In this document: in pieces, positions 18,089-26,527 of the stretch | Layout of the letters: every line of letters begins with the position of its first letter | Position numbering within the stretch: position 1 is the first letter of the stretch | Assembly (NCBI GenBank): GCA_025455005.1 | Contig: JALONH010000013.1 | Span: 1 to 64,000 of the forward strand | Length of the DNA stretch: 64,000 bases | Reading direction: 5' to 3' | Origin: Cytophagaceae bacterium | GTDB lineage: Bacteria; Bacteroidota; Bacteroidia; Cytophagales; Cytophagaceae | Translations under genes and position numbers: made by a program | The notes under the pieces: generated by a model | Database searches by the model: none | The model's input: the letters and a program-made list of their open reading frames with translations, nothing else | Told to the model about the DNA's origin: nothing

Positions 18089-20986
18089 TTATTTTAAGAC
18101 CATGATTTTGTACGTAGTAACCTGAGTGGCACTCACTATTTTAACAGTATACCATCCACTGTCGATAGTAGAAACCGACAGATTGTTTTTACCCTTTACC
18201 ACTGGAGTTTCCGCTAGCAATTGACCGGAAATGGAAAACCATTGTACCGTTGCGGGCTCTGTTACCATTACGGTTAAAACATCACTAACAGGATTCGGAT
18301 ACACAACCCAAGGTGTTGATGTACCGGATGGAGTAATTGGTCCATGTATAGAAGTTTTGCCGTTCGCATAATATGCCCTTATTTGGTAATACGAAGCAGT
18401 GTTCGATACATTAAAGGACGCTTGCTGGATTCCTGAACCTTCAAAGGCTGATACTGAACCTAAGCGATTATATTGAAATCCATCATCGGACCCTAGAATT
18501 TCAAAGGATAATACTTGGTCTTCGGTCACATACGACCATTGTAACGTATGTATTCCCTCCCCTTCCAATACTATTAAATTTATGATAGAAACCGGTAAAG
18601 AAGAACAAGCTGAAAACTCAGACGTATTTTGTGGAGCGGCTCCGGCTTGTGTGGCTGTTACAACATAACTATTAGCTTGAGCTAATGGCACCGCAGAACC
18701 AAAGGTATATGACCAAGCACCGAAAGCATTTGCGGTGACTTGTGCGACAAATGTTTTACCTTGACAATCCATACAAGTAGCATCATGACTGAAAATTTCA
18801 ACAATACCATTGGCACCAGCACCTGTTCCACTTAAAATAGTTCTAGCCGCATTAAATATAGGAGGTGTCATGGGTGTGGCATAATAATCATTTCCACCGG
18901 TTGGGCCAACGGCTACAAGTTCTATACCTTTTATCGAATTACAATAAATACTGTTTTTACGGATGGGATTTAATCGAGCCCCATCTTGTATCAAAATTCC
19001 ATTCGGGTTATATGCAATTATGTTCGCATAGGCAGTATTGGTAGCATCACCTATGACGTTACCGGTTGACGTTAACGCGCCGGATTCAGAAATATAAATT
19101 CCTGCACTTCCGTTAGTTCTAGCAACGTTACCGGCTAGAGTAGTTCCAATTGTATTTCGTAAAAGTATATTGTTATCCGAATTTAGGATTTGTATTCCGT
19201 TATTTGTATTGCTACCGATAACATTACCACTACCGGCTGTTGCGTTCCCAATAAAATTTCCATTAGACTCTTGAATTAAAATTCCATCTAGTCCATTTGG
19301 ACGAGCGGCTTGGTTTATATCAAGACCAATAAAATTACCCAAAACACTATTAGAAAAAGCCCCTCCTGTCAATTGAACACCATTTTCTGTGTTCCCCGAA
19401 ATAATATTTCTATGGGCAGCGGTTGTTCCCCCAATAGTATTACCACTTGCTCTATCAGCAATCATTACACCATTACTTCCATTTGGTAATGCTGTAATCC
19501 CATCTGCTAAAACCCCCACGTAGTTGCCCCGAACTATATTTCCGGTAGTTGGACTAACCGAAGGACCATCAGGGAAAGTCCCATTTTGAATTACAATTCC
19601 ATGAAGCGTATTTCCTGAAACTATATTGTTTAAAACTTGATTGTTTAAAGATGGGCGGTCAGGACTTGGGCCCCAATTAATCCAAGAATAATACCCCCCT
19701 TGAATTAAAATACCGGATTCTGAATTAGGTATAGCAGCTGTTCCTGTTAAATTCAACCCTATGCGATTATTTTGAACCGTATTATTGTCAGCACTTGCTT
19801 GAAGAAATATACCAAAATTATTTCCGGATATTAAATTACCATCAAGCGTTGCCGGACCTCCAATTGTATTATTACTCGACCAAAAAATAGAGACACCATC
19901 GTTTTTATTTCCTAAATCTATCATACCGGTAGCATCCGTACCGATTAAATTACTCCGAACAATATTACCTGTAGTACGTTCATCCGCTATATTAATACCA
20001 TGCCCCTCACCAGTAGGCAATGTACCGTTTCCGGAGATTACATTACCGATAATCGTATTATTTTGAGCTCCATTGGTTGGGAAAGCGAGGTCAAAAACAC
20101 TATGTAAAAAGATCCCATGTCGCGCGTTTCCAATAGAAGCCGTTCCCGCAGCATTTAATCCAACGAAATTTCCTTGAATAGTTCCGTTTCTAGAATTCCC
20201 TATTCGAATTCCTCTATCAGTAGCTTGTGGTAAGCTGGCTACATTTCGACCGTTCCCGGAAACAATGTTTCTATCTGCCACGGTAGTGCCACCTATCATA
20301 AAGTTATGGGAACGATTATCGATTACAATTCCATCCCAATAGTTACCAAAAGCTGCCGTTCCGGCTTGATTTGTTCCTACTCGATTCCCTCTAATAATGA
20401 CACCGGTACTTCCATTATCTACTTGAATTCCGTTATTACAATTATTTGATACAGTATTATTAACAATTTGAACGCCGGTATTATTTTGTTCTAAAAAAAT
20501 GCCGTGCGAACTATTGGAATGTACATAACTGTTTCGAATAATTACATTTGTTACGTTAGGTCTCAAATAAACACCTATTCCCCCACCCGTTCCCAGGGGA
20601 AATTGATCTCCACATGTGTATCCAATAGGTAGTGGAGCACCTGTAATCGTAAGATTATCAATCGTAATATTACTTCCTGAGTTAATATAAAAAACGTGTT
20701 TCGATAATGTAGCAGTACTTAAAGGTGCTAGAGTAGATCCATTAATTGTAATATTACCATTTCCTAAAATGGTAAAGTTACTTTTATTGATGACTAAGTG
20801 GTCTGAAGTTAAATTAATCGTACCGCTCAAAGCGCCAAAGTCAATTACACCATTAACTCCAACGGCGATTATAGCATTTCGTAAAGATCCGGCTCCGGTA
20901 TCATTTAAGTTGGTTACTGTAACATTTTGAGCCGTTAATTGAAGGAAGGATAGAATGAAAGCAAAAATAAATACAATTTTTTTCAT
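18089..20986 (-). CDS. Right-handed parallel beta-helix surface protein with T9SS sorting domain
   Basis: 965 residues with signal peptide (ending LTAQ). It opens with VTNLNDTGAGSLRNAI and VIDFGALSGTINLTSD, a CSLREA-like start common in large Bacteroidota beta-helix proteins. About residues 60-690 consist of repeats of the form NxIGxxxxG, GNxISGN and NGIxIxxxSxxN, typical of NosD/pectate-lyase-like parallel beta-helices. A beta-sandwich region follows (WSYTFGSAVPLAQANSYVVT), then FEILGSDDGFQYN and a type A T9SS domain (VVYPNPVSDVLTVMV ... IMVLK). The fold is used for glycan binding or lysis and for adhesion; no catalytic residues could be assigned. Confidence 0.85.
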   Translation of the reverse strand: MKKIVFIFAFILSFLQLTAQNVTVTNLNDTGAGSLRNAIIAVGVNGVIDFGALSGTINLTSDHLVINKSNFTILGNGNITINGSTLAPLSTATLSKHVFYINSGSNITIDNLTITGAPLPIGYTCGDQFPLGTGGGIGVYLRPNVTNVIIRNSYVHSNSSHGIFLEQNNTGVQIVNNTVSNNCNNGIQVDNGSTGVIIRGNRVGTNQAGTAAFGNYWDGIVIDNRSHNFMIGGTTVADRNIVSGNGRNVASLPQATDRGIRIGNSRNGTIQGNFVGLNAAGTASIGNARHGIFLHSVFDLAFPTNGAQNNTIIGNVISGNGTLPTGEGHGINIADERTTGNIVRSNLIGTDATGMIDLGNKNDGVSIFWSSNNTIGGPATLDGNLISGNNFGIFLQASADNNTVQNNRIGLNLTGTAAIPNSESGILIQGGYYSWINWGPSPDRPSLNNQVLNNIVSGNTLHGIVIQNGTFPDGPSVSPTTGNIVRGNYVGVLADGITALPNGSNGVMIADRASGNTIGGTTAAHRNIISGNTENGVQLTGGAFSNSVLGNFIGLDINQAARPNGLDGILIQESNGNFIGNATAGSGNVIGSNTNNGIQILNSDNNILLRNTIGTTLAGNVARTNGSAGIYISESGALTSTGNVIGDATNTAYANIIAYNPNGILIQDGARLNPIRKNSIYCNSIKGIELVAVGPTGGNDYYATPMTPPIFNAARTILSGTGAGANGIVEIFSHDATCMDCQGKTFVAQVTANAFGAWSYTFGSAVPLAQANSYVVTATQAGAAPQNTSEFSACSSLPVSIINLIVLEGEGIHTLQWSYVTEDQVLSFEILGSDDGFQYNRLGSVSAFEGSGIQQASFNVSNTASYYQIRAYYANGKTSIHGPITPSGTSTPWVVYPNPVSDVLTVMVTEPATVQWFSISGQLLAETPVVKGKNNLSVSTIDSGWYTVKIVSATQVTTYKIMVLK

Positions 20987-21026
20987 AACATTATTGGACA
21001 GTTATACTAAATTAAGCATATGTTTT

Positions 21027-21034
21027 CAAATGTA
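21027..21034 (-). promoter_or_regulatory. Candidate -7 element for the beta-helix gene
   Basis: Minus strand TACATTTG matches TAnnTTTG and lies about 40 bases upstream of the start codon at 20986. No good -33 TTG at the expected spacing. Confidence 0.4.
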
Positions 21035-21223
21035 ATAAACATCTAACAATTTACTTGTTTTAATCCTATTAAATTATCTTAAAATTCTATAAAATAAGTG
21101 GTTAATATAAACTTCGGAATTGTTCGATTTCACAGAAAATGTAATAACTATTTCATAATAAAATATAATTATACGTATAAATATACCATATTCATTCAAT
21201 AAATTATTTAATTAATACAATTC

Positions 21224-21694
21224 ATGCCTTCTCTCCTTTTAGATACCACAGATCTTAAATTACTTCAATTACTGCAAGATAATAGTTCCTTAACCACTAA
21301 AGAGCTCGCCCAAATCCTTCACTTAACCTCTACTCCGGTTCATGAACGAATAAAACGCTTGGAACGCGAGGGTATCATCCGAAAATATGTAGCCTTATTG
21401 GATCATACAAAATTGAACAAAACGCTGATTGTATTTTGTAACATAAAATTGCGGCAACACGATTTGGAAATCGGTAAAAAATTTGTCACCGAAATTACAG
21501 CTTTAGAAGAAGTGACGGAAGTATACAACGTAGCCGGTGAGTATGATTTTATGATTAAAGTAATCGTCACCGATATGCCGGCTTATCAACAGTTTATTAT
21601 GTACAAACTCGGTACTATCGCTAATATAGGAAGTACACAAAGTGTTTTTGTACTGGGACAGATTAAAAACTCTACTTCCATTCCGTTACAGTAA
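21224..21694 (+). CDS. Lrp/AsnC family transcriptional regulator
   Basis: 156 residues, typical Lrp/AsnC size. N-terminal winged helix-turn-helix (LDTTDLKLLQLLQDNSSLTT, then LAQILHLTSTPVHERIKRLE), linker strand GIIRKYVALLD, and C-terminal RAM effector domain (EEVTEVYNVAGEYDFMIKV). Members bind amino acids and regulate amino-acid or nitrogen genes. It is a single gene, divergent from the beta-helix gene and convergent with the glycogen debranching gene; its targets cannot be inferred from position alone. Confidence 0.9.
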   Translation: MPSLLLDTTDLKLLQLLQDNSSLTTKELAQILHLTSTPVHERIKRLEREGIIRKYVALLDHTKLNKTLIVFCNIKLRQHDLEIGKKFVTEITALEEVTEVYNVAGEYDFMIKVIVTDMPAYQQFIMYKLGTIANIGSTQSVFVLGQIKNSTSIPLQ

Positions 21695-21724
21695 TTTAAG
21701 TATTATGCTCTTGTAATTTTATAA

Positions 21725-21785
21725 ATGGTGAACGAAGTGTTACATATGTAAGTATATACATCTATCATAACACATCCTTCACCAT
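21725..21785. terminator. Nested inverted repeat between convergent genes
   Basis: Outer arms ATGGTGAA (21725-21732) and TTCACCAT (21778-21785), inner arms GTGTTA (21737-21742) and TAACAC (21768-21773). It sits between the convergent lrp-like and debranching genes, so a bidirectional transcription stop is plausible, although no long T-run follows. Confidence 0.5.
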
Positions 21786-21794
21786 ACCATTTTA

Positions 21795-23759
21795 CTACCA
21801 CCAATGCATCATCTGTGCTTTATCCAATACTCTTAACAAAGTAGATACCGACCAAGCTTGTTGTATACACCCTTTCCCATCCATAGGTTCTAATCCATCG
21901 GCTATCTCGGACATAGCATGTATTCCGGAGTTTTGATAGAAATGCTCTTTGAAAGCTTCTAAGCTATTCCAAAATAATACCTTGGCATCATCGCTATAAT
22001 GTTGTATTTGAAACAACGCCAACCAATATTCACTTATTAAAAACGGCCAAACAGTTCCTTGATGGTACGCTGTGTCTCTGCTCCAACCGTCTCCTTCATA
22101 CACCGCTCGGAAATCCGGATCAGATGGACTAAGGGTTCGTAATCCTAATGGAGTAAATAAATGCTCGCGTACTGTTTGCAACACTTGGTATTGTTTTTCT
22201 TTATTCTTTAATGCAATAAAAGGAAGACTAATAGCATACAATTGGTTCGGTCGAATTTTATCTTCCACCTCTCCTTCTCGAATAAATACATCATTCAAAT
22301 ACCCTTTTTCATTCCAAAAATGGGTTTCAAAATGTTGTTCAAAAGTATCCACTACCCCTGTAATCATCGGGTTAGTTGCGGCACCAATACGCTCCGCCAC
22401 GAATTGATAAATTTTTAAGGCATTATACCAAAGAGCATTGATTTCTACCGGACATCCGTACCGTGGGGTAACGGTATAATTTCCGATACGGGCGTCCATC
22501 CAAGTTAACTGTGTTTGGAAATCACCACCATAAAGGAACCCATGGGATTCGACGTGGATATTATATCGAGTGCCAAAAATATGTTTCTTTAATATATCTT
22601 CTAACACCGGATAAAACTGATGTAATACATCGATGTCCTGAAATTTCAAATCGTATTCATATAAGGCGACAAACATCCATAATGTTCCGTCTATCGTATT
22701 GTATTCCGGTGCATCGTCTTGTTTATCCGGAAAGCGATTAGGAATCATTCCTTCATTTACATAAGACAAAAACGTGCGTAATATGGATGCACTCTCGGCT
22801 TGTTTATTCAACCCGATAGTCAACCCTAACATAGATATCATCGTATCCCGCCCCCAATCGGTGAACCAATGATAACCTGCAATAATCGTGGAGGATTGTG
22901 TAGACGCGCGGTGTACGACAAATTGATCTCCACTGCGAATTAAATCTTTTAAAAAGGAATTCTCTACCCAATTCGGAACGAGTTGGTGCAAACGTTGTTC
23001 TTCTTGACCTTTCAACACTTCCGGTGATTGAAACATCATTTCCACGTCGGTACTAAACGTGCAATAAACCGATTCTCCCGGAGTTAGTAATACTTGTATA
23101 TAACCAATTTGATATCGGTCTTCTGTTGCTTCAAAACCACGCGCTGCTTCTTCTGCATACCAAGCATTTTTATACCAGGTACGGTCCTCAAAAAATTCAC
23201 CTCTTGTAAACATCCAATAAGCGGGCTCTGCTCCATGATGGGCATAGACCGTTATCCGATTGGCTTCTTGTGCGGTGTAAAAATCAAAGTAAGCATTTTC
23301 TTTTTGAACCTGATGGTGGTTACGGTATACCCATAGCGGATGTATATTCAACACGACAGTACTATCGCCGGTGTTGTAATACTCTACAATGGTAGTATTA
23401 CTTCCATGGGGCATAAATACTTGTTTGCCTACCTTGTACCCTTCCACCTCCCACTCTACCCGTGGAAATGGGTTACGACCTATAGAAGATATTAAGGCGT
23501 GACCTTCGGGATACGTAACACCGGGATATTGATTGGTAGTTAGATGAATTAAACTACTGTCTTCCCGTACGATGTATTCTTCCACTTTTGACACGATGAC
23601 TTGTCGGTCTACCGGTGGATTCATCGCTGCTACTAAAAGTCCGTGGTATTTACGCGTATGCGCTCCGCTGTAAGTAGAAGAAGCATATCCGCCTAATCCG
23701 TTGGTGACTAACCATTCTTTAGTAAAAAGTTCTTCTTTGTTTGAAAAAGTAGTTTCCAT
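21795..23759 (-). CDS. Glycogen debranching enzyme (amylo-alpha-1,6-glucosidase)
   Basis: 654 residues. The N-terminal domain begins EWLVTNGLGGYASSTYSGAH and TRKYHGLLVAAMNPP, the signature of bacterial/archaeal GDE_N proteins. The C-terminal (alpha/alpha)6 barrel has IIAGYHWFTDWGRDTMIS (catalytic Asp region), YNTIDGTLWMF, and TVWPFLISEYWLALF. It removes alpha-1,6-linked glucose from limit dextrins during glycogen breakdown in the cytoplasm. The stop of the upstream dGTPase is only four bases from this start, so the two are co-transcribed, an unusual pairing that may be only positional. Confidence 0.9.
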   Translation of the reverse strand: METTFSNKEELFTKEWLVTNGLGGYASSTYSGAHTRKYHGLLVAAMNPPVDRQVIVSKVEEYIVREDSSLIHLTTNQYPGVTYPEGHALISSIGRNPFPRVEWEVEGYKVGKQVFMPHGSNTTIVEYYNTGDSTVVLNIHPLWVYRNHHQVQKENAYFDFYTAQEANRITVYAHHGAEPAYWMFTRGEFFEDRTWYKNAWYAEEAARGFEATEDRYQIGYIQVLLTPGESVYCTFSTDVEMMFQSPEVLKGQEEQRLHQLVPNWVENSFLKDLIRSGDQFVVHRASTQSSTIIAGYHWFTDWGRDTMISMLGLTIGLNKQAESASILRTFLSYVNEGMIPNRFPDKQDDAPEYNTIDGTLWMFVALYEYDLKFQDIDVLHQFYPVLEDILKKHIFGTRYNIHVESHGFLYGGDFQTQLTWMDARIGNYTVTPRYGCPVEINALWYNALKIYQFVAERIGAATNPMITGVVDTFEQHFETHFWNEKGYLNDVFIREGEVEDKIRPNQLYAISLPFIALKNKEKQYQVLQTVREHLFTPLGLRTLSPSDPDFRAVYEGDGWSRDTAYHQGTVWPFLISEYWLALFQIQHYSDDAKVLFWNSLEAFKEHFYQNSGIHAMSEIADGLEPMDGKGCIQQAWSVSTLLRVLDKAQMMHWW

Positions 23760-23763
23760 ATTT

Positions 23764-25128
23764 TTATTTAATTTCAGGTAAATCGATTCCTTTCAAATGT
23801 CGGTACATAGATACGGCATAATTATCCGTCATACCGGAAATAAAATCCAAAATTCGAAGTACACGAATATAAAGAGAATCTGATTCAAAATCACTTTTAT
23901 ATTCCTCCGGTAGTAATGTTAACAATTTCTTTGAAATAGGTTGATCCGGATTCAATACTGCCGGCAACCATTCTTCTAATAAACCTCCTAATACTTTATA
24001 TCCGACAATCTCTAATGAAACCACTGCAGCATAATTATATATATGAGTTACAGAAAATTGAGCCAACTGCTGATAAGCTTTTGCAGCCGGTTCCGGAATG
24101 TTATCCATCAAACTATTAGAAAGCGTCCCGGCTAAGAGTTCTTTTTCTTTAGACTGAAAGACGTTAACACAGGCGTCCACCAAATAATGTATCACAATAG
24201 CACGTAAATACCCTACCTTTTGTTTGTTGTCTTTTATCCGTTTCAACGTAAGACATACCGAATCTTTTTCAGCTTCGGGTAAAAAGTCCAAAATTAAGGG
24301 TTCCACTATAGCATACGGAATGATACCTAGGCGATGGGCATCTTCTATATCCATAATTTGATAACAAATATCATCTGCTGCTTCTACTAAATACACAAAA
24401 GGGTGACGCGCATAAGCTGTTCCTTCTGCATCTAAGGCAGGAGGTTGAAACGTCGCTTGAATCGATTGAAAGGTTTCTTTTTCCGATTCAAAATAACCAT
24501 ATTTTTTTTGGTGTATACTTTTCCCTTTGCCACTCTTATCTGCAGCACAAGGGTATTTGATCATAGACGCAAGGGTAGTATACGTCAATCGCATCCCTCC
24601 TACACTTCCATGTAAATCGGACGTTAGGACACGTAAGCCATTCGCATTCCCTTCGAATGCCGTAAAGTTTAACCACTGTGCCGGTGAACATTGTGCTTTC
24701 AATGCTTTTAAACTCTTTTCTCCTTCTTGAATAAAATAATTCGAAATAGCTTTTTCACCGGAGTGACCAAAAGGCGGATTACCAATATCGTGTGCCAAGC
24801 AAGCGGACGCAATAACCGATGAGAGTTCTGTTGTATAAAAACGATGAAAGGAAGCCTCTCGTGAAGGGTATTGTTCACTTAACCAAAGCCCTACTTTGTG
24901 ACCTAAAGAACGTCCCACACTGGCTACTTCCAAACTATGGGTTAATCGGTTGTGTACCAAGTGCCGCGCGGGTAAGGGAAAAACTTGCGTTTTATCTTGT
25001 AAGCGTCGGAAGGCACTGGAAAATATAATACGGTCGTAATCGATTTGGTAAGGATTACGAGAATCATCTGTACCGGCTAGGCTATTTTTACCTACTCTAC
25101 CCGGATGGTATAATTGTTCCCAATTCAT
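23764..25128 (-). CDS. dgt: Deoxyguanosinetriphosphate triphosphohydrolase-like HD protein
   Basis: A GTG at 25212 extends the frame, but ATG 25128 (MNWEQLYHPGRVG) overlaps the MFS stop codon by four bases (ATGA) and gives the standard N-terminus; 454 residues. HD-domain metal ligands are visible: His64 in RLTHSLEVA and His113-Asp114 in CLAHDIGNPPFGHSGE. The family hydrolyses dGTP or other dNTPs to deoxynucleosides and triphosphate, controlling nucleotide pools and in some bacteria restricting phage. IDYDRIIFSSAFRRLQDKTQ is the family N-terminal signature. Part of an MFS-dgt-debranching unit. Confidence 0.88.
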   Translation of the reverse strand: MNWEQLYHPGRVGKNSLAGTDDSRNPYQIDYDRIIFSSAFRRLQDKTQVFPLPARHLVHNRLTHSLEVASVGRSLGHKVGLWLSEQYPSREASFHRFYTTELSSVIASACLAHDIGNPPFGHSGEKAISNYFIQEGEKSLKALKAQCSPAQWLNFTAFEGNANGLRVLTSDLHGSVGGMRLTYTTLASMIKYPCAADKSGKGKSIHQKKYGYFESEKETFQSIQATFQPPALDAEGTAYARHPFVYLVEAADDICYQIMDIEDAHRLGIIPYAIVEPLILDFLPEAEKDSVCLTLKRIKDNKQKVGYLRAIVIHYLVDACVNVFQSKEKELLAGTLSNSLMDNIPEPAAKAYQQLAQFSVTHIYNYAAVVSLEIVGYKVLGGLLEEWLPAVLNPDQPISKKLLTLLPEEYKSDFESDSLYIRVLRILDFISGMTDNYAVSMYRHLKGIDLPEIK

Positions 25129-26390
25129 GGTGTTGATGTTACAGGTGTTGCCCCATTCGATACTTTCGAGTGGTATTTCCAAGTTAAAAGTATTCCGATC
25201 CCTCCTACCCATAGAGCTTGTAACCTATAGGCTGCGGCTAACGACCATAGATCGCTGAGCCAACCAATGGTATTGGTTCCTAGAGGATGTAATCCTAAAA
25301 ACAAGAATACATATGCGCTCATTACTCTACCTCTATAGGCCGGATCTACGATTCGTTGTACGGTTATATTAACGGTCGACGACTGCAATAACAAACCAAA
25401 TCCACAACCGAACAAATATACGTACAGAACCCAATCGTGATCCATAAAGGAGAAAAGGATTAAACTAGCAGCGAATAACACACTTCCGCATCCGGTAATA
25501 TAAAAAGGATTCCATCGAGAAGCCATAAAGTTTTGTAGAAGTGCCGCTGATAAGGCCCCGACACCACACGCGGTATACAAATACCCTAGTCCATCGGCAT
25601 GTCCCTGTAAATATCGAGCATTCACTACAGGTAACATACTTAAAAACGACCAACCGGCAAAAGATACCAAGGCAGCGATACTCAATAAGGCTCGAATGAT
25701 GGGGTGATTCCAACTGTATTGTAATCCATTCCACATAGATTGTATACTGAGAGTAGTGGGTGGATGGTGCAAGGGTATAAGAAATGGTTTCATGTAAAAC
25801 AAAGCAACTAACATTGCCCAAAAGGAAATGCCGTTAATCAAAAAAGCATAAGGAATACCCCAAAGATGAATCACCGCTCCGGCGCATGCGGGCCCTATGA
25901 TACGAGCGATGTTGAACAACCCTGAATTTAATGCGATAGCAGAAGGTAAATGCGCTGCCGGAACCAACTCCGATACAAAGGCTTGACGTATGGTGGCATC
26001 TATAGATTGTATACACCCTATACTCAACGCTACGACACTCCACCATAAAAGTGAAAAGGAGGAGAATACACTAATCCCCACTAAGATAAAAGCGAAACAC
26101 ATGGCAGCTGTTTGGGTAAGAAGTAATAATTTTCGCTTCGAAAAACGATCCACAAGTACGCCTGCCGGTAATGTTACAAATAAATTAGGTAAGGTAATAC
26201 AACCTGCCATCCACCCTACCGACCACGCCGACTGTGTTGCCTGCCAAACCATCCAACCAAGGGCGACAGATTGCATCCAAGTTCCGGATATAGAGATAAC
26301 TTGTCCTAAAAAGTAGGCACGATACGCTTTACTTGATAGAGCAGGGAAATAAGAACTGACGGAAGTGAACGACACTTCGTAAAGATACAA
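25125..26390 (-). CDS. MFS transporter (EntS/MFS_3 family)
   Basis: 421 residues with about 12 hydrophobic helices. The N-terminus FPALSSKAYRAYFLGQVISI and SGTWMQSVALGWMVW is typical of MFS_3 exporters; the loop PAGVLVDRFSKRKLLLLTQ is the MFS motif A region. The first ATG would cut helix 1, so translation must begin at a non-ATG codon: TTG 26390 or GTG 26375. Likely an inner-membrane drug or siderophore exporter; cargo unknown. First gene of a unit with dgt, whose ATG overlaps its stop. Confidence 0.8.
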   Translation of the reverse strand: MYLYEVSFTSVSSYFPALSSKAYRAYFLGQVISISGTWMQSVALGWMVWQATQSAWSVGWMAGCITLPNLFVTLPAGVLVDRFSKRKLLLLTQTAAMCFAFILVGISVFSSFSLLWWSVVALSIGCIQSIDATIRQAFVSELVPAAHLPSAIALNSGLFNIARIIGPACAGAVIHLWGIPYAFLINGISFWAMLVALFYMKPFLIPLHHPPTTLSIQSMWNGLQYSWNHPIIRALLSIAALVSFAGWSFLSMLPVVNARYLQGHADGLGYLYTACGVGALSAALLQNFMASRWNPFYITGCGSVLFAASLILFSFMDHDWVLYVYLFGCGFGLLLQSSTVNITVQRIVDPAYRGRVMSAYVFLFLGLHPLGTNTIGWLSDLWSLAAAYRLQALWVGGIGILLTWKYHSKVSNGATPVTSTP

Positions 26391-26417
26391 GAAAAAGGTT
26401 AGTTTCGCATAAATGTA

Positions 26418-26472
26418 AAAGCGACGCGAAAGTATACGAATGGGCTAGTGTATACTTTCAGCGTCGAGCTTT
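26418..26472. repeat. Long inverted repeat between MFS and cellulase genes
   Basis: AAAGCGACGCGAAAGTATAC (26418-26437) is mirrored by GTATACTTTC plus GCGTCG plus CTTT in 26450-26472, with single-base insertions. It lies downstream of the minus-strand cellulase gene. A terminator is possible but a strong T-run is missing; it could also act on the MFS gene promoter. Confidence 0.5.
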
Positions 26473-26527
26473 CACCTTGTTTGCGCAACTTTTTAAGCGG
26501 GTGTTTCTATTGCTAGAAAAGGTCTTG

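Noticed and set aside
24527-25028. Plus-strand frames across the dGTPase gene
   Set aside because: Antisense shadows of a well-conserved gene, with no family resemblance.
23764-25128. dGTPase as part of an anti-phage dNTP-depletion system
   Set aside because: It is coupled to an MFS transporter and a glycogen enzyme far from the defence island; a housekeeping role is simpler.
26418-26472. Rho-independent terminator for the cellulase gene
   Set aside because: The inverted repeat is strong but interrupted and lacks a T-run on the minus strand; kept as an inverted repeat only.
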